This document shows, in pieces, positions 34,330 through 45,252 of a stretch of DNA of 64,000 bases (position 1 is its first letter; the number at the start of each line of letters is the position of its first letter). The stretch covers positions 15,550,501 through 15,614,500 of the forward strand of contig JAZHRO010000036.1 in the NCBI GenBank assembly GCA_037157565.1, given 5' to 3'. Position numbers and translations under genes: made by a program. Below the pieces are notes generated by a model. That model was not told the DNA's origin. It worked only from the letters and a program-made list of their open reading frames with translations, and did not search any database. This stretch comes from Thalassia testudinum (lineage: Eukaryota; Streptophyta; Magnoliopsida; Alismatales; Hydrocharitaceae).

Positions 34330-35598
34330 ACTCTGGGTCGGGCGAGCAACCGCTGGTCAGTACCCTCCTCGTGACTGCTGCCGTCCCCCATGCGCCTTGG
34401 GACCACGACCACCAGCTCGGCCTCCAGTGCTCGATGCGGGGAGCATCTGCTGTGCTCTAGCCCTAGATGGGCAGTCCCTCCTGATGTGGCCCGGCTGGCC
34501 ACACTGGTAGCAGAGGGGAACTCGTCTCCCTCCCTCGGTAGGTCCCTACTGATGGCTGGCGGGGGTCCAGTGCTGACAGTTGGCCCCTGTCTGGGGCACT
34601 CAAAGGCCACTGACGACCCCGTAAAACGAGACGGCTCTCCTGTGGGTGCCGCGTGCCTCCTCTCTTGACGGCCCTGAGAGTACTTTAGTTGGTAGGGCCT
34701 CTTCTATCCACTGTCGGTGTCTCGCGCGACCAAGTTGGTCTCCTCGTATGTCATGGTTGCCACCACCACTCTCAAGAAGGTGGGTAGCTTCAGGGGCTTG
34801 ACATACCCCTGAATAGCAGGCCGGAGCCCCTCAGTGAACCTCCATAGGTGCTCCTCCTCTGTAGCTACGGCTGACGAAGCAAAACGTGATAGCTCCAAGA
34901 AGTGCGTGCGATACGTGCTAGCAGTCATCGTCCCCTGGCGGAGAGTGTGGAATTCCCACCTCCTCTGGTCTTACCAAGTTTGCGGGAAGTATTGCTCGCA
35001 AAAGAGGGTCACGAACTGGTCCCACGTCGGCTCTCCCCTCTACTGGCCTCTGATAGCCCTCCACCACTTGTGTGCCGGACTCTCTAACTAGTACGTGGTA
35101 AAGGCCATGCGGCACTCCACAAGGGGCGAAGGGTGTCAAACACCTTCTCTATCTATCCAGCCAGTCCTCTGCCTCAGACGGGTCCCCATCCCCTTTGAAG
35201 GAGAGGAGCTTCAGCTTTTGGAATTGTCTGAAAAGCTAGTGGTGTAGCTACAGTGGGGGAACGGGCACGCCTCCAGGCAAGGAGGGCTCATGCTCGGAAG
35301 TGTCAGAGTGTGGTGGGGGCAGTGGAGGACCACCCCCTCCCCCTCCTGCTCGTCCGGTGCTGCGGTAGTCTCTCTGTCCCACCGAGGACTCTCCCTCCAC
35401 GTCCTCAGGGAGAGGTGCTCGTGGAGGCTGGTGGAGCTCCTCTTGCACTATATCTCTGATCAGCTAGGCGAGGTCCTAGGCCTGAACGCTTGGGAGAAGT
35501 GGCGGATCAACTAGCACCTCGGGCCCAGCACGTCCGCCCCTGTGACCTCATCCATTGACGCATCCGCGGCTCGCCTTGAGAACTCCCCGACGAGGCAT
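34330..35598 (-). pseudogene. Element F gag, frameshifted
   Basis: A likely start is ATG at 35596-35598 (MPRRGVLKASRG), as in other chromoviral gags, followed by a stop after VNG. Later blocks are DPSEAEDWLDR near 35190, then STYRTHFLELSRFASSAV and EEEHLWRFTEGLRPAIQGYV (34928-34704). The zinc knuckle CYQCGQPGHIRRDCP is intact at about 34477-34524. At least three frame changes are needed. Confidence 0.85.
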
Positions 35599-35768
35599 CT
35601 CTTGTAAGGAGACGTAGAAGACAAAACAAAAGACGTTAACTCTATCAAACTTCTGCGAAAACGGACTTAGAACAGATGTCAAGCGATATGTTCTGGTGGC
35701 TACCCTAGTTACATGCACATGAATGGTTATTCTCAAGCTAGTTAGTTCATTTCTCGAGACGACCTTGC
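35599..35768 (-). other. Element F leader
   Basis: This is untranslated sequence between the primer site and gag. I see no other feature. Confidence 0.6.
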
Positions 35769-35781
35769 TCTGATACCATCT
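35769..35781 (-). promoter_or_regulatory. Element F primer binding site
   Basis: The minus strand reads TGGTATCAGAGC two or three bases inside the 5' LTR, matching initiator tRNA-Met. Confidence 0.88.
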
Positions 35782-38413
35782 TGTTACGACCCAGTTCTTG
35801 AATCCCTACAGGACCCAAGATCGGCTCGCCTCAACTAATCCCAAGACCCAGTCATCCAACAAGAAATAACTGAAAAGCAGGAAAATAAACCACATTCACA
35901 TATGCAATGTAACTAAGCAATAAAAACGTACAGGCAGTAAAGGAAAGTAAAAGATGCTATTCCAGTACATTCCACCACAACAACAGGAAAAATGAAAACG
36001 AAAGCAACAGTAATAGGAACAGTAGCAAAATGTCTGAAACTCACTATAACAATAGAGTACAACAAAAAGTGCTGAAAACTACAGCTGGGCTCGACTGGGC
36101 CCAGCACCCTCTGCAGCTGGAAGCTCAGGCTGCTCAACTCCTGGACCTGAACAGTGTTATGAAAGGATAGAGTCAGCGAATGCTGAGGGGAGTGGTATCT
36201 ACACTATCTAAAATAGTAAAAGCAACAAGTTTAATTCTCTTTTCTATTTATTTATTTTATGTGTATTTCCTTTTCACCCATTTTTTTCTCAAACTCTCAA
36301 ATATTCTTGATCTTGCATGTTCCTCATAGGAACGATCTTGATTGCAGTCTTTTCCGAAGAGTAGAGGTCACACGTGGTGCCTCCTGGTCGGGAGAGTCCC
36401 CCGTGGTAGTCCTACACCCAGTCAACCACCTTGAGGTCACTGTCAAGACATAGCGGTGACTACGACATGCGTGATAAGCACACGGGTAGCTACCCCACAC
36501 TGGCACGTGGTCAGTCGTTTCCGCTAGCGGGTACGCCCAAAGTATAGCACGGAACAGTATAGGGCCTAGCCCTCTCAGAAACAGGGGTCTCGCCCCTCAG
36601 AACCAAACAGGGGTCTCGCCCCTCCACAGTCTATGCACCCTCGTCTTACTACCCCAGTTTGCCCAGAGGGCCAAAAAAAAAGTCGGTGTAGGTTGGCTAG
36701 CTTAACCCCAGGCCCCGTGGGGTGGCTAGCTCCCTCCCTATACTAGTAGCTCACCTCGGTACTGCGTACACAAGGGCCGACAGGAGTCGGTGTAGAGTGG
36801 CCAATCCTAACCTCGGGTCTCAACCTGAGGGAGGCTAGCTCCTCTCTACACTAAAAAGGGAATAGTTGCTCTCCTTGGTACCATGTACTCAAGGGCCAGC
36901 ACACTCCCTGTCCACATTTCAAACTTTTCCATCTATCCACAGGAGTTCTACTCCTAACTCCTCGTAGGGTTCATGCTCATGTTCACAATATTATTCCAAT
37001 CCAGGTTTCATCATTTACAATTCAGTTCTCGTTTATGCACAGGCAACTCGTATTTCCACATTTCAATCCGTGCAACAAGTGATATCACAGGTAACTGTTT
37101 AGTTATCTTAGGTAGCTCATATTCTAACAGGCAGCTCATACTTATTTATAGGTAGTGTCTAACAATTTGGTTCATTCACATATATATACAATTACAATTT
37201 TGCAGAATAATTGGTTCAACCATTTCTCTCTCCTAGGGTTCATGTCACATCCTAGGTTTCTAGTTGACTAATTTTCATAGATGCATTCATAGTTAATAAG
37301 TATAACAGGGGTGGACCACTCTACCAGACAATCCGGGAGTACTGGGGGCTCGAACTACAGACCCAGGCGCCTCTGCGAGCCCTCGACACGCAACAGATTG
37401 AAGTCCTATACCAAGGAACACATCACAACAGAAGGTTCAAAACAATGTATAAAGGTTTCTAATACGTAGAGAAACTCACAAAGAAACCACAGATATTTCT
37501 TTTGCGTAAAACGGATCCCGATCAGACGCCAAACGAGTCAAAAACGTGTCTGTAAACCAAAATCAAACATCTGGAAACAAGTCCAGATGTCTTAAAAGTC
37601 ACAGAGACTCACCTCAAGCTCCTACAGTGACCTCAAACATCCAGGACTCCCCCGCGACCGTCTGAAAATAGTTCCAGATATCTGACCAGTCCTCCGGTCA
37701 TTTAATAAGCTGTCCAAACGACTGAAAGTGCGTGGAAAGGCATTTCACACACCTTCCCAAGGCTGCTCCTGCGCACGACAGAGTAGCAACCCACTTTAAC
37801 CTAAACCAAATCACCTACGGTGCGGCCTGCAAGGCCGTAACCGCGAAGAAGACATACCTTCGCGATACAGATGCTTTTAGACGTCTGGTGTTGATGCCAG
37901 ACGTCCAGCCGGTCGTCCGGAAGACACTCCGGACGTCTGATATTGGAAAAATTCTAGTATCAAACCGCGCTCCTGCACTTCTCGCCGCGTCTCCTCTCAC
38001 TCTGCCTAGCTCCAACTGCTGCAGGTGGTCGAGGATGATGCTCTAATGCCCTCCTCCTCCCACATGCGCCGCGGTGGCCATGCAAGCTTCCAACGAGCTT
38101 ACACGAAGCTCTCAACCTTGGCCTTCTCCTCCTTCTCACGCACCCTCCTCCTCCTCTCTCTCACGCCCTTGCTCACGACAGTGGAGTGGGGTGTGGTGGC
38201 AGTGGTGGAGTGGAGAGGAGAGGAAGGGGGTGGCCTTTTATAAGAACGTGGCTAGGGTTCTGCAGGGTGGAGGGAGGAGGAAAAAGAGAGAGAGAGAAGA
38301 GTTCTACACACAGCCTGCACGCAGAATGCAGAAGGCATAGAAAAATTTAATTCCAGACATCTGACTGACACTCCAGACGTCTTAAAAGGCTAAAAACAGG
38401 ACGAGTCTTTACA
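35782..38413 (-). repeat. Element F 5' LTR
   Basis: This LTR is about 2.63 kb and closely matches 28099-30788, with substitutions and small gaps. AGACGTCTGG motifs recur at about 37560-37690, 37880-37945 and 38355-38385. Its TATA box is at about 38234-38244. Confidence 0.93.
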
Positions 38414-40203
38414 CCCTACACATAGGCAACCCCCCTCCTCTCCATTCTCTCCATCCACCTCCATCTTCTCCACCTTAAGTCTCCTCGAGCTTCTACCTTA
38501 AGAGCTCCCCAACCATGGCCAATGGCTTCTCATGTGCCTACTTGGTCATGGTTCTCTAGGTGAAGAGGAGATAAGCAACACATAAAGGATTCTCCTCACC
38601 TTCCAATAGGCATTCTTGCCCACATTGGAGAGGGAACCTACTTCTCTACCCCATTCTCTTTTCACTTTGTTTAGTAGTTTAGTTCTCATACTTGCTTAGT
38701 CTTTACATTTTATTACTTGCTTAGTAGATTAGTTTCTCATCTCTAAGCATTTTAATACTTTCTTTTATATTGTTTACTTGCTTTCTAGTTGCTAAACACT
38801 ATCACACAAACTCTCACATACTCACATACACACACCACCACCATCTTTGCCATCACCACCACACACACTCCACTCCATTATTACATGCACCACCTTCCCT
38901 ACACTCTCCACTTCACACGCCCACTTGCACTCACTTGAGCACACTTTCACTCACTCACTATCCCTAGCTCACACACACACACTCATTAGATAAACACCCA
39001 CATTAGGACCATTACCTAATACTTATCGCTACCACTACCACCACTAAAACCCTAGGTTATGGTCGTCCCATCTCCCTACCATAGAGCTCATCAAATAGAT
39101 TTCATAGAGAATACTATCCTAGAACAAACCCTAGTCACTCCCAAGTATAAGATTTTCATCTTTATATCCTTAACCTTCGCCATAGTAATCACCACTAACC
39201 TAAGGACCAATGAACACATTATTACCCACATCATCGAGCCTCTTAACTTGAACCACGTTAGGTAGTTTGAACACTTCATCTTATCCTAGATGACCTACTA
39301 CCTAATTATCATCACCACCGCATCAACCCTTGTCCCATCACCATTTTGGATTCCATTCCTCCAAGAACAACCCTACCAAACTACGCATCGTGTCACACTT
39401 GTCATTTCCACTTACCATATTAGTGAGTGAATGTGTGTGCTTTGTGAATATTTCCTTTCCAAGTTTTGTATAAGTGGCTCAAGCCACCCTTAGTGTAATG
39501 AAGTTTGTTTTATTTCAAGTTGTATGTTTCTCTTTTGTTGCAATACAATCTTAGTTTAGTTTGTTTTATTCTTGTGTTTATCTTATTCAAAAAGCAAAAA
39601 AAATTTGCAAAATGGAAACTATAAAAATGTCTCTTTCATTATTTAGTTGGCGCTTGTAAACACGCATTTCCTGTCTTTTGTAAACTAAAAAGTAAAAAAA
39701 ATATATATATATATAAAAGAAAAAAATTAGATAGTTAACTTCCTATTTATCACTAAAGAAAAAAAAGTAAGCATTTAGTTAGTCTTAGGATTAGTTTCGT
39801 CTTTAGAAACGAAAAGAAAATAAAACAAATGGAAAAAGCTAAAAGCCCTAAAATAAAATAAAGGAACTCATTAGGCCCACTTGTAATTAGCCTCCCCATA
39901 GGATCAACCGGGACTCACTCAACCCTAATCACATTCGAGTTTCGTAGTTAAATAAATGACCTAGTGCTTAAGGCGAAACAAGCTACAACGACATGTTTTC
40001 AACTCAATTTTCGGAACTTAATGCATTAGTAGCACACTTAGCCTCGTGCACTTATCAATACTCCAACATTCACGTGCAAATTTCATACTCAACTAAATAT
40101 TATTTTTTGGATTAATTGATTAGTCTTTGAGCATATATTCACGTCACTTTACACTATTGGCTTTATAGGATTTTTTGTGACACTTTAATCTTTTGATTAT
40201 TAT
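38414..40203. other. Unclassified repeat-like DNA between elements F and E
   Basis: The stretch includes CA-rich simple sequence at 38800-38990, an (AT)n run at about 39698-39713 and poly-A-rich parts at 39590-39860. Joined to the sequence left of F, it starts about 25 bases after a TATAAA, so F may have landed in an old LTR. No recognisable protein is encoded. Confidence 0.4.
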
Positions 40204-40543
40204 TGTTGTTGGGTTTCCATTTGTGGAATTCCTGTTTTGCTTAGAGAGAAAAACAAAATTGCTTTCTTGTGGGCTACACAAGAAAGTGTTTGTTGTAATT
40301 GAGCCTTACCACCCTTGGTTGAAAGTGGTAAGTATAGTGGATTACTTGCCTTGAGCAAGTGGAAAATCCTTGTTGAGACAAGGTAGAGGTTTTTTCGGAT
40401 TTTGGGTTTTCTCTATAAATCCTATGTTCAATTTGTTGTTTGCAACTCTGATAATCTTTATCGGAAATTATTGTGCAATATTATTGTTTTAAATTTTTAT
40501 TTTTATAATTTGCACAATTCACCCCTCTCTTGTGTCATTCTCA
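40204..40543 (+). repeat. Element E 5' LTR (start uncertain)
   Basis: The right edge is fixed by the primer site at 40546. The left edge is a guess at TGTTGTTGGG near 40204-40207, since no second LTR exists here to compare. The true LTR may begin further left. Confidence 0.45.
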
Positions 40544-40545
40544 TT

Positions 40546-40557
40546 TGGTATCAAAGC
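40546..40557 (+). promoter_or_regulatory. Element E primer binding site
   Basis: TGGTATCAAAGC follows the LTR end TCA by two bases. It is one base off the tRNA-Met site. Confidence 0.85.
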
Positions 40558-40599
40558 GGGTTATCACATATTTTCTGAAGTACATTTCAAGTGATTACT

Positions 40600-41810
40600 A
40601 TGGCCACAAGAGCTATGACAACTTCCTCCTCCAACAATGGTCGCTCCACCACCAACCCACCGTTCTTTGATGGATCCAACTACACATTTTACTGACATTG
40701 TTAACAACCTTAAAGCTCTTGGAAAGAATTTTGTAAGAGGAGAATCAGAAGGAAATCTCTTACTAGCAAGTTGGAATCTAAGGTTACTACAATAGAAGAA
40801 GCCAATGATGTTGAAAATCTTGACTTGGAAAACTTGATTGTCAACCTTATGGCTTATGAAAATAAGCTATGTCCAAAGAAGAAAGGCAATGAAGATTCCA
40901 AGAAGAAACAACTTGCATTCAACTTAGAAGAAGGCTTAGATGAAAGCTCAGATAATGAGGATATTGTACTTTTATCAAGAAAATTCAAGCGCTTCTTCAA
41001 AATTAAGAAGTCATTTAAGAAGAAGAGAGATGACAAAAAGGAAGGGCCTATCACATGCTACAATTGCAAGAAATTAGGACATATGAGAAAAGATTGTCCT
41101 CTTCTAAAAGAAAGAAAAGGGAAAAACTTCAAGAAGAAAGACTTCACGCCCAAAAGGAAATTCAAGAAGTTCAAGAAGAAGAAAGCTTTTCAAGCAACAT
41201 GGGATGATTCTGATTCATCCTCAAGTGATAAGAAAAATCTTCAAGTGAAGATATTCAGAAGAAGAAGAAGCTTGTTTAGGACTTATGGAACTTGAAGATG
41301 AGGAATAGAATCTTGCTTATGATGAATTGCTTGATGCTTTCAATGAATTATTTTTAGCTTTTAAAATCTGAGAACAAGAATGTTAAATCTAAAAATCAAT
41401 CTCTTAACTCTAAAAGTTCTAATCTAATTTGTGAAAATCTGTCTCTTATTGATAAGGTTGAAAATCTTGAAAATGATATAGCATCTATTACTAAAGGAAA
41501 TAATTTGATAAACTTTGATATTGCTATTGTCAATAAAAAAATCAAATGCTTGTTAGTAAGAATATTTTTCTTAAGATCAACTCTTTAGAATTGATTGTTC
41601 AAAAATTGAGAAAGGATTCTAAATTGTTATTGAATTATCTTTGCAAGTTTACTAAAGGAAAAGAAAATTTAGATAAGTTGATTAGAAACCAACAGGCATG
41701 TAATAATAAATATGGTCTTGGTTTCTCTCACAATGTTAGTAACCTTAGTCAAAAGGTTGAGAAAAATGGTACTTCCATTCAAACTAAATGGAAGAAAACT
41801 AACCCTTGTT
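40600..41810 (+). pseudogene. Element E gag, internally deleted and frameshifted
   Basis: ATG at 40600-40602 gives MATRAMTTSSSNNG and NPPFFDGSNYTF, then a stop. The next recognisable block, TDIVNNLKALGK, normally lies a hundred or more residues later, so a piece of gag is missing near 40692. Further on are NLDLENLIVNLMAYENKL, DIVLLSRKFKRF, an intact zinc knuckle CYNCKKLGHMRKDCP (about 41056-41100) and KKKAFQATWDDSDSSSSD. After a frameshift near 41230 a Lys/Leu/Ser-rich coiled-coil-like tail continues to 41810. The layout matches gag of elements A and B. Confidence 0.85.
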
Positions 41811-41990
41811 GACCCAAAAAACAATGGGTACCAAAGTCAATTTTGAATACCTATTTTGTAAGAATGAAGGATGTTGATTATGCAAACTGGACTTTCCATA
41901 TGGATCAAGACAATATCAAAGGTGTAAGGAAGTCATCCTCTCATTTTGTAGGAAAAGATAGAAGGAAAATGGGTGATGGATAGTGGTTGG
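41811..41990 (+). pseudogene. Element E protease start, cut by element D
   Basis: The last codons read GKWVMDSGW, with the catalytic Asp-Ser-Gly present. The reading continues at 57843 with SKHMIANQELFEDL. Element D therefore landed within the codons just after the active site. Confidence 0.85.
41986..41990. repeat. Target-site duplication GTTGG, left copy (element D into E)
   Basis: GTTGG precedes TGTTCGGGG and recurs at 57838-57842. Confidence 0.95.
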
Positions 41991-42448
41991 TGTTCGGGGT
42001 GTAGATCGTGTAAAAGATGAATACGTCGTAGTATAGCACGAAATACGTATCGACAAATAAAATTAATGGAACTGGGAGTCCCGGTCGATCACGAGGAGGC
42101 AGAAAAATGCTTTTGATTTCATGCACTTATTCTAAATTTAATTACTAAGTTGTAGAGACAATGAATTGTAATATATATCATGTAGAAAGCTTGAACATTA
42201 ATTGCATATCATACATGTATTTGAATAAAACATAAAGCAAATAACTACTACTGTAACAGAACAAGGGCACCATGGGTAGTCTGTGGTGGCCTTCTGGAGA
42301 GGTTGAGAGGAGTAGCGGCAATCCGATAGGGTGGGCCAACAGATTCGTCAGATGGAAATGTAGAGACAACGGGAAGAAGAAGAAGAGAGAGGTAGAAGAA
42401 GGAAGAAGAAGAGAATGAGAGAGTTGTTCTCCAAAGGGGGGCTTTGGT

Positions 42449-42458
42449 CCTTTTATAA
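42449..42458 (-). promoter_or_regulatory. TATA box of element D 3' LTR
   Basis: The minus strand reads AGTTATAAAAGGACC. Copies are at 56178-56187 and 56826-56836 in the other LTR. Confidence 0.6.
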
Positions 42459-42810
42459 CTTTTTTTTTCCTCGTACAAATCCTTCCCCAAATCCTTCTTC
42501 TTGATCGATTTATTCTAGTGCTACCACGTGGCGCTCTCTGTGCCCTCAAATCCGCATCGCACGGCTCGCATGCGCCTGCACCGCTTCTTTGCGTTTTCTT
42601 CTTCAAATCTCGCCTCATCATCTCAGCCGTCCGATCTTGCATCAGACGACTTAAACGTGCACTCATCGCCCCATTCAAATCCTACACGCAGTTCTCGCAC
42701 CTTCCAGATCTCGCAACAACCCCGCGTGATCGCACCACGTGGACGCACCTCTGGGCCCCTTCAATCGCGCATGCTTGCCTGCACGTGCACGCCTGCAACC
42801 CACACCAATT

Positions 42811-42887
42811 TTGCGTAGCGCAGGGCTCAAACCCGCGCCCCACGCATACGCGGGAGCACGCGCGAGCTAATGTGCTGCGCTGAGCCT
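42811..42887 (-). other. tRNA-like segment in element D 3' LTR
   Basis: The minus strand has a B-box-like GGTTTGAGCCC (42823-42833). The A-box is degraded compared with the right copy at 57190-57262, which has cleaner boxes. Confidence 0.35.
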
Positions 42888-43492
42888 TTGTTATATATAC
42901 TTAATTATATTTATATTAATCTGTTCTGGGTGGCGATGTGGCGCATTCGTGGTCGTTGGATGAACATCCAACGACCCACACTACAGGGTGAGGTGCCTTC
43001 AGGGGTTGGGGCGTGGCGAGGGGTGGCTGCAATGGTGCCATGTGGCTCTATCGTGGCCGTCTGTTCTTCTCTTTATATATGATGACATAGGCCTCCGATT
43101 AAGTTTATTTCTGCACCGTTGGACTGCGAACGTCGATTCGGATCCATCCGTACGGTTAGATTTATCATCTGAGGTATGGATCTTCTTCAATTTACCCCTT
43201 AGCTCTTGCTCTTCTGCGGACTCCCTGGGGTGCTACGAGAGTCTGATTGATGCGATCTTGGATGCGTTGGACTCCCGTCGTTATTTCTAACAGATCCATA
43301 TGGTTGGATCGGTCATCTGCAGCCCTAGATTACCTGCAATCATTAATACCTCTCAAATAACATAGTTTAATACATAAAACACATATATCAACTACGATGC
43401 AGAATACGATGCGTATGCATGCAGAATATTCATGTTAAGCTAAGTTCTAGCTTAATTCAAGCGAGTTAGGACCTATGATTGCTGCGCAATCA

Positions 43493-43528
43493 TACCCACA
43501 TGCCTAAATCTTGCTAGTCCCTAGCAAG
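43493..43528 (-). promoter_or_regulatory. Element D LTR-adjacent tract with hairpin
   Basis: TACCCACATGCCTA is followed by a perfect inverted repeat: arm CTTGCTAG (43510-43517), loop TCC, arm CTAGCAAG (43521-43528). The purine tract is weaker than in the second copy at 45005. Confidence 0.65.
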
Positions 43529-45004
43529 TGCAAGACTAAATACATTTTACCAAGAGTTAAACTAAAGTTTTATTTCTTTGTGCTGCATCCAAAAATTCAG
43601 AATGCAGATAACTATGAATATATAATGTTGTAGCTTCTACAATGGATCCAAGCGAAGAGTCGATATACATTTAAAGCTTGTTCTAGACCCCTAGTAAAAT
43701 TCTGTCGGGATAGGTGAACCTCTTCTCTCGGGGTTATAAAATATTTTCTGATTTTGGCCCTGGTGTTTGGTTTGGGTAGGAGATGTCTGAGTTAACTGGA
43801 TTGTATTTGGTGGCTCACTCTCTTCTGGTGCTTCTTAGAGACTAGTATTTTAGAATTTAGATTTCCAGATTATTGACTAAATCAACTTAGAGAGGGGCTG
43901 GAACAACTGTGCTCTCTTTAATCTTTTGTACTCTTCTCTCTTTTTCTCTTTTTCTTCTTGAGCTCACATCTCACCAGATTTGCAAATGTATTTGATGGTC
44001 TCACACGACATGACACTTTAATTAGGTTCTGATAACCCTACAACTAAGTCAGACTTCTCAGCCCGTATTCAGGCAGTCAGAAATACAGAAAAAGTAGGTT
44101 AAGGCTGTATTTGGTGGTTTTTTAGGGTGGTAGGTGTTTTTGCCGTAAAACATTTCAAAACATTTAACTTGACTCACATTACACAACTGTTTTACATAAC
44201 ACCCTTTTTTTTCTTTTCTTTTTTTTCTTCTTTTATTTTCTTCTCTCTTCTTTTTTGTTTTTTGAGCAAACTCTTTTGTATGCAAATCTATTGGCACAAT
44301 GCCACAACACGACATACTACTATATTTATCAGCACAACATAACACGACATACGTACTTTTATACGTGAGGCATTCTTGGGGAATTTTAGGATGACCAAGA
44401 GGATTTTGGGTGGCTTATTTGGTGGAAGTGCCTCTTCTCTGTACCAGGTAGGGGACGGATAGGATGACGTATTTCTGACATTGACATATGTACCCTCCTT
44501 CAGCCGAGGATTCCATAGAAGATGGTCGTGACCATCCACCTCTATCAGTTTTATTAGAACCTGCTCTCTGTGTTTTTGCCTAATTTTGTGGCTCTCGTAT
44601 AGAATTTCTCACAAATTTAGTACGCAGGAACTGAGAGCGAAAACTATGCCCAACTCCAAGTGTCATTATTCAATTATTAGAGATTCTTTATACTAGCCTT
44701 AGAGCACCAGTACTCTCTACTCTCACCTCACATATGTTTTGGTGGATCTACTAGAAGATAGTTCACCTGACTCCCTAATTGCTGTCCAAGGGTTCAGAAG
44801 AAGAAGCGATGCTTCTTTTCGACAAACTAAAAATGTCTATCGGTTTTCACAGAGGATCCATTGCAAAATCTACATGCAAGTATGAAATTATACTGGATTC
44901 TAAGTCTAGGAATTTAATAAAGAATAAATCTTTAATAAAACCTCTTGATAAAACGATCTAATCCCCCCAATTGTTGGCAAAAAATTTTCAGTTTTTTATG
45001 AACT
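43529..45004 (-). other. Element D 3' untranslated region
   Basis: This stretch of about 1.5 kb lies between integrase and the LTR. It is T-rich in parts (about 44204-44270). An envelope ORF would be expected here in some Athila elements, but none is readable. Confidence 0.6.
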
Positions 45005-45041
45005 AACCCCCCATGCCTAAGTGTTTGCATGTCCTCATGCA
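45005..45041 (-). promoter_or_regulatory. Second polypurine-tract-plus-hairpin block of element D
   Basis: ACCCCCCATGCCTA is followed by arm TGCATG (45026-45031), loop TCCT and arm CATGCA (45036-45041). It lies shortly after the end of integrase. Confidence 0.65.
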
Positions 45042-45252
45042 TGAATAAAAGAAATAAGGCCAGGTGTATGTGGATAGAAATCACCTGGAACTACTTCTGA
45101 GTTATCATTCAGCTCACGCCATTGCTGCAATGCCATACACAATATGCAGAATAATATGCAAAACAATATGTGAAAATGAAATATGCTATGTATATATGGT
45201 ATGCATATATGTATACGTGCTGAGTTTAACGCCTCCAGCTGGGCAACCCATC
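45042..45252 (-). other. Non-coding stretch after element D integrase
   Basis: It contains TGCTGAGTTTAACGCC near 45219, which matches the stretch after the element C frame. I see no other feature. Confidence 0.5.

Larger units (their letters stand above)
28099..38413 (-). mobile_element. Element F: Del/Tekay-type Ty3/gypsy chromovirus
   Basis: Two long LTRs (28099-30788, 35782-38413) flank a 5-kb interior. The interior has a tRNA-Met primer site, gag with a CCHC knuckle, then protease, RT, RNase H, integrase and a chromodomain remnant, all on the minus strand. The order of integrase after RNase H makes it Ty3/gypsy. The GPF block and C-terminal YPERPVQILDR place it in the Del/Tekay chromovirus group. 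Frames are broken many times. A near-matching 5-bp target duplication supports an intact insertion. Confidence 0.92.
41991..43492 (-). repeat. Element D 3' LTR
   Basis: This 1,502-bp LTR runs from TGTTCGGGG to GCGCAATCA. A perfect inverted repeat of 12-bp arms (GGTCGTTGGATG, loop AA) lies at 42951-42976 and is missing from the right LTR. A TATA box lies at 42449-42458 and a tRNA-like segment at about 42811-42887. Confidence 0.93.

Noticed and set aside
38770..38967. His/Thr/Leu-rich frame
   Set aside because: It comes from a CA-rich simple repeat and has no conserved feature.
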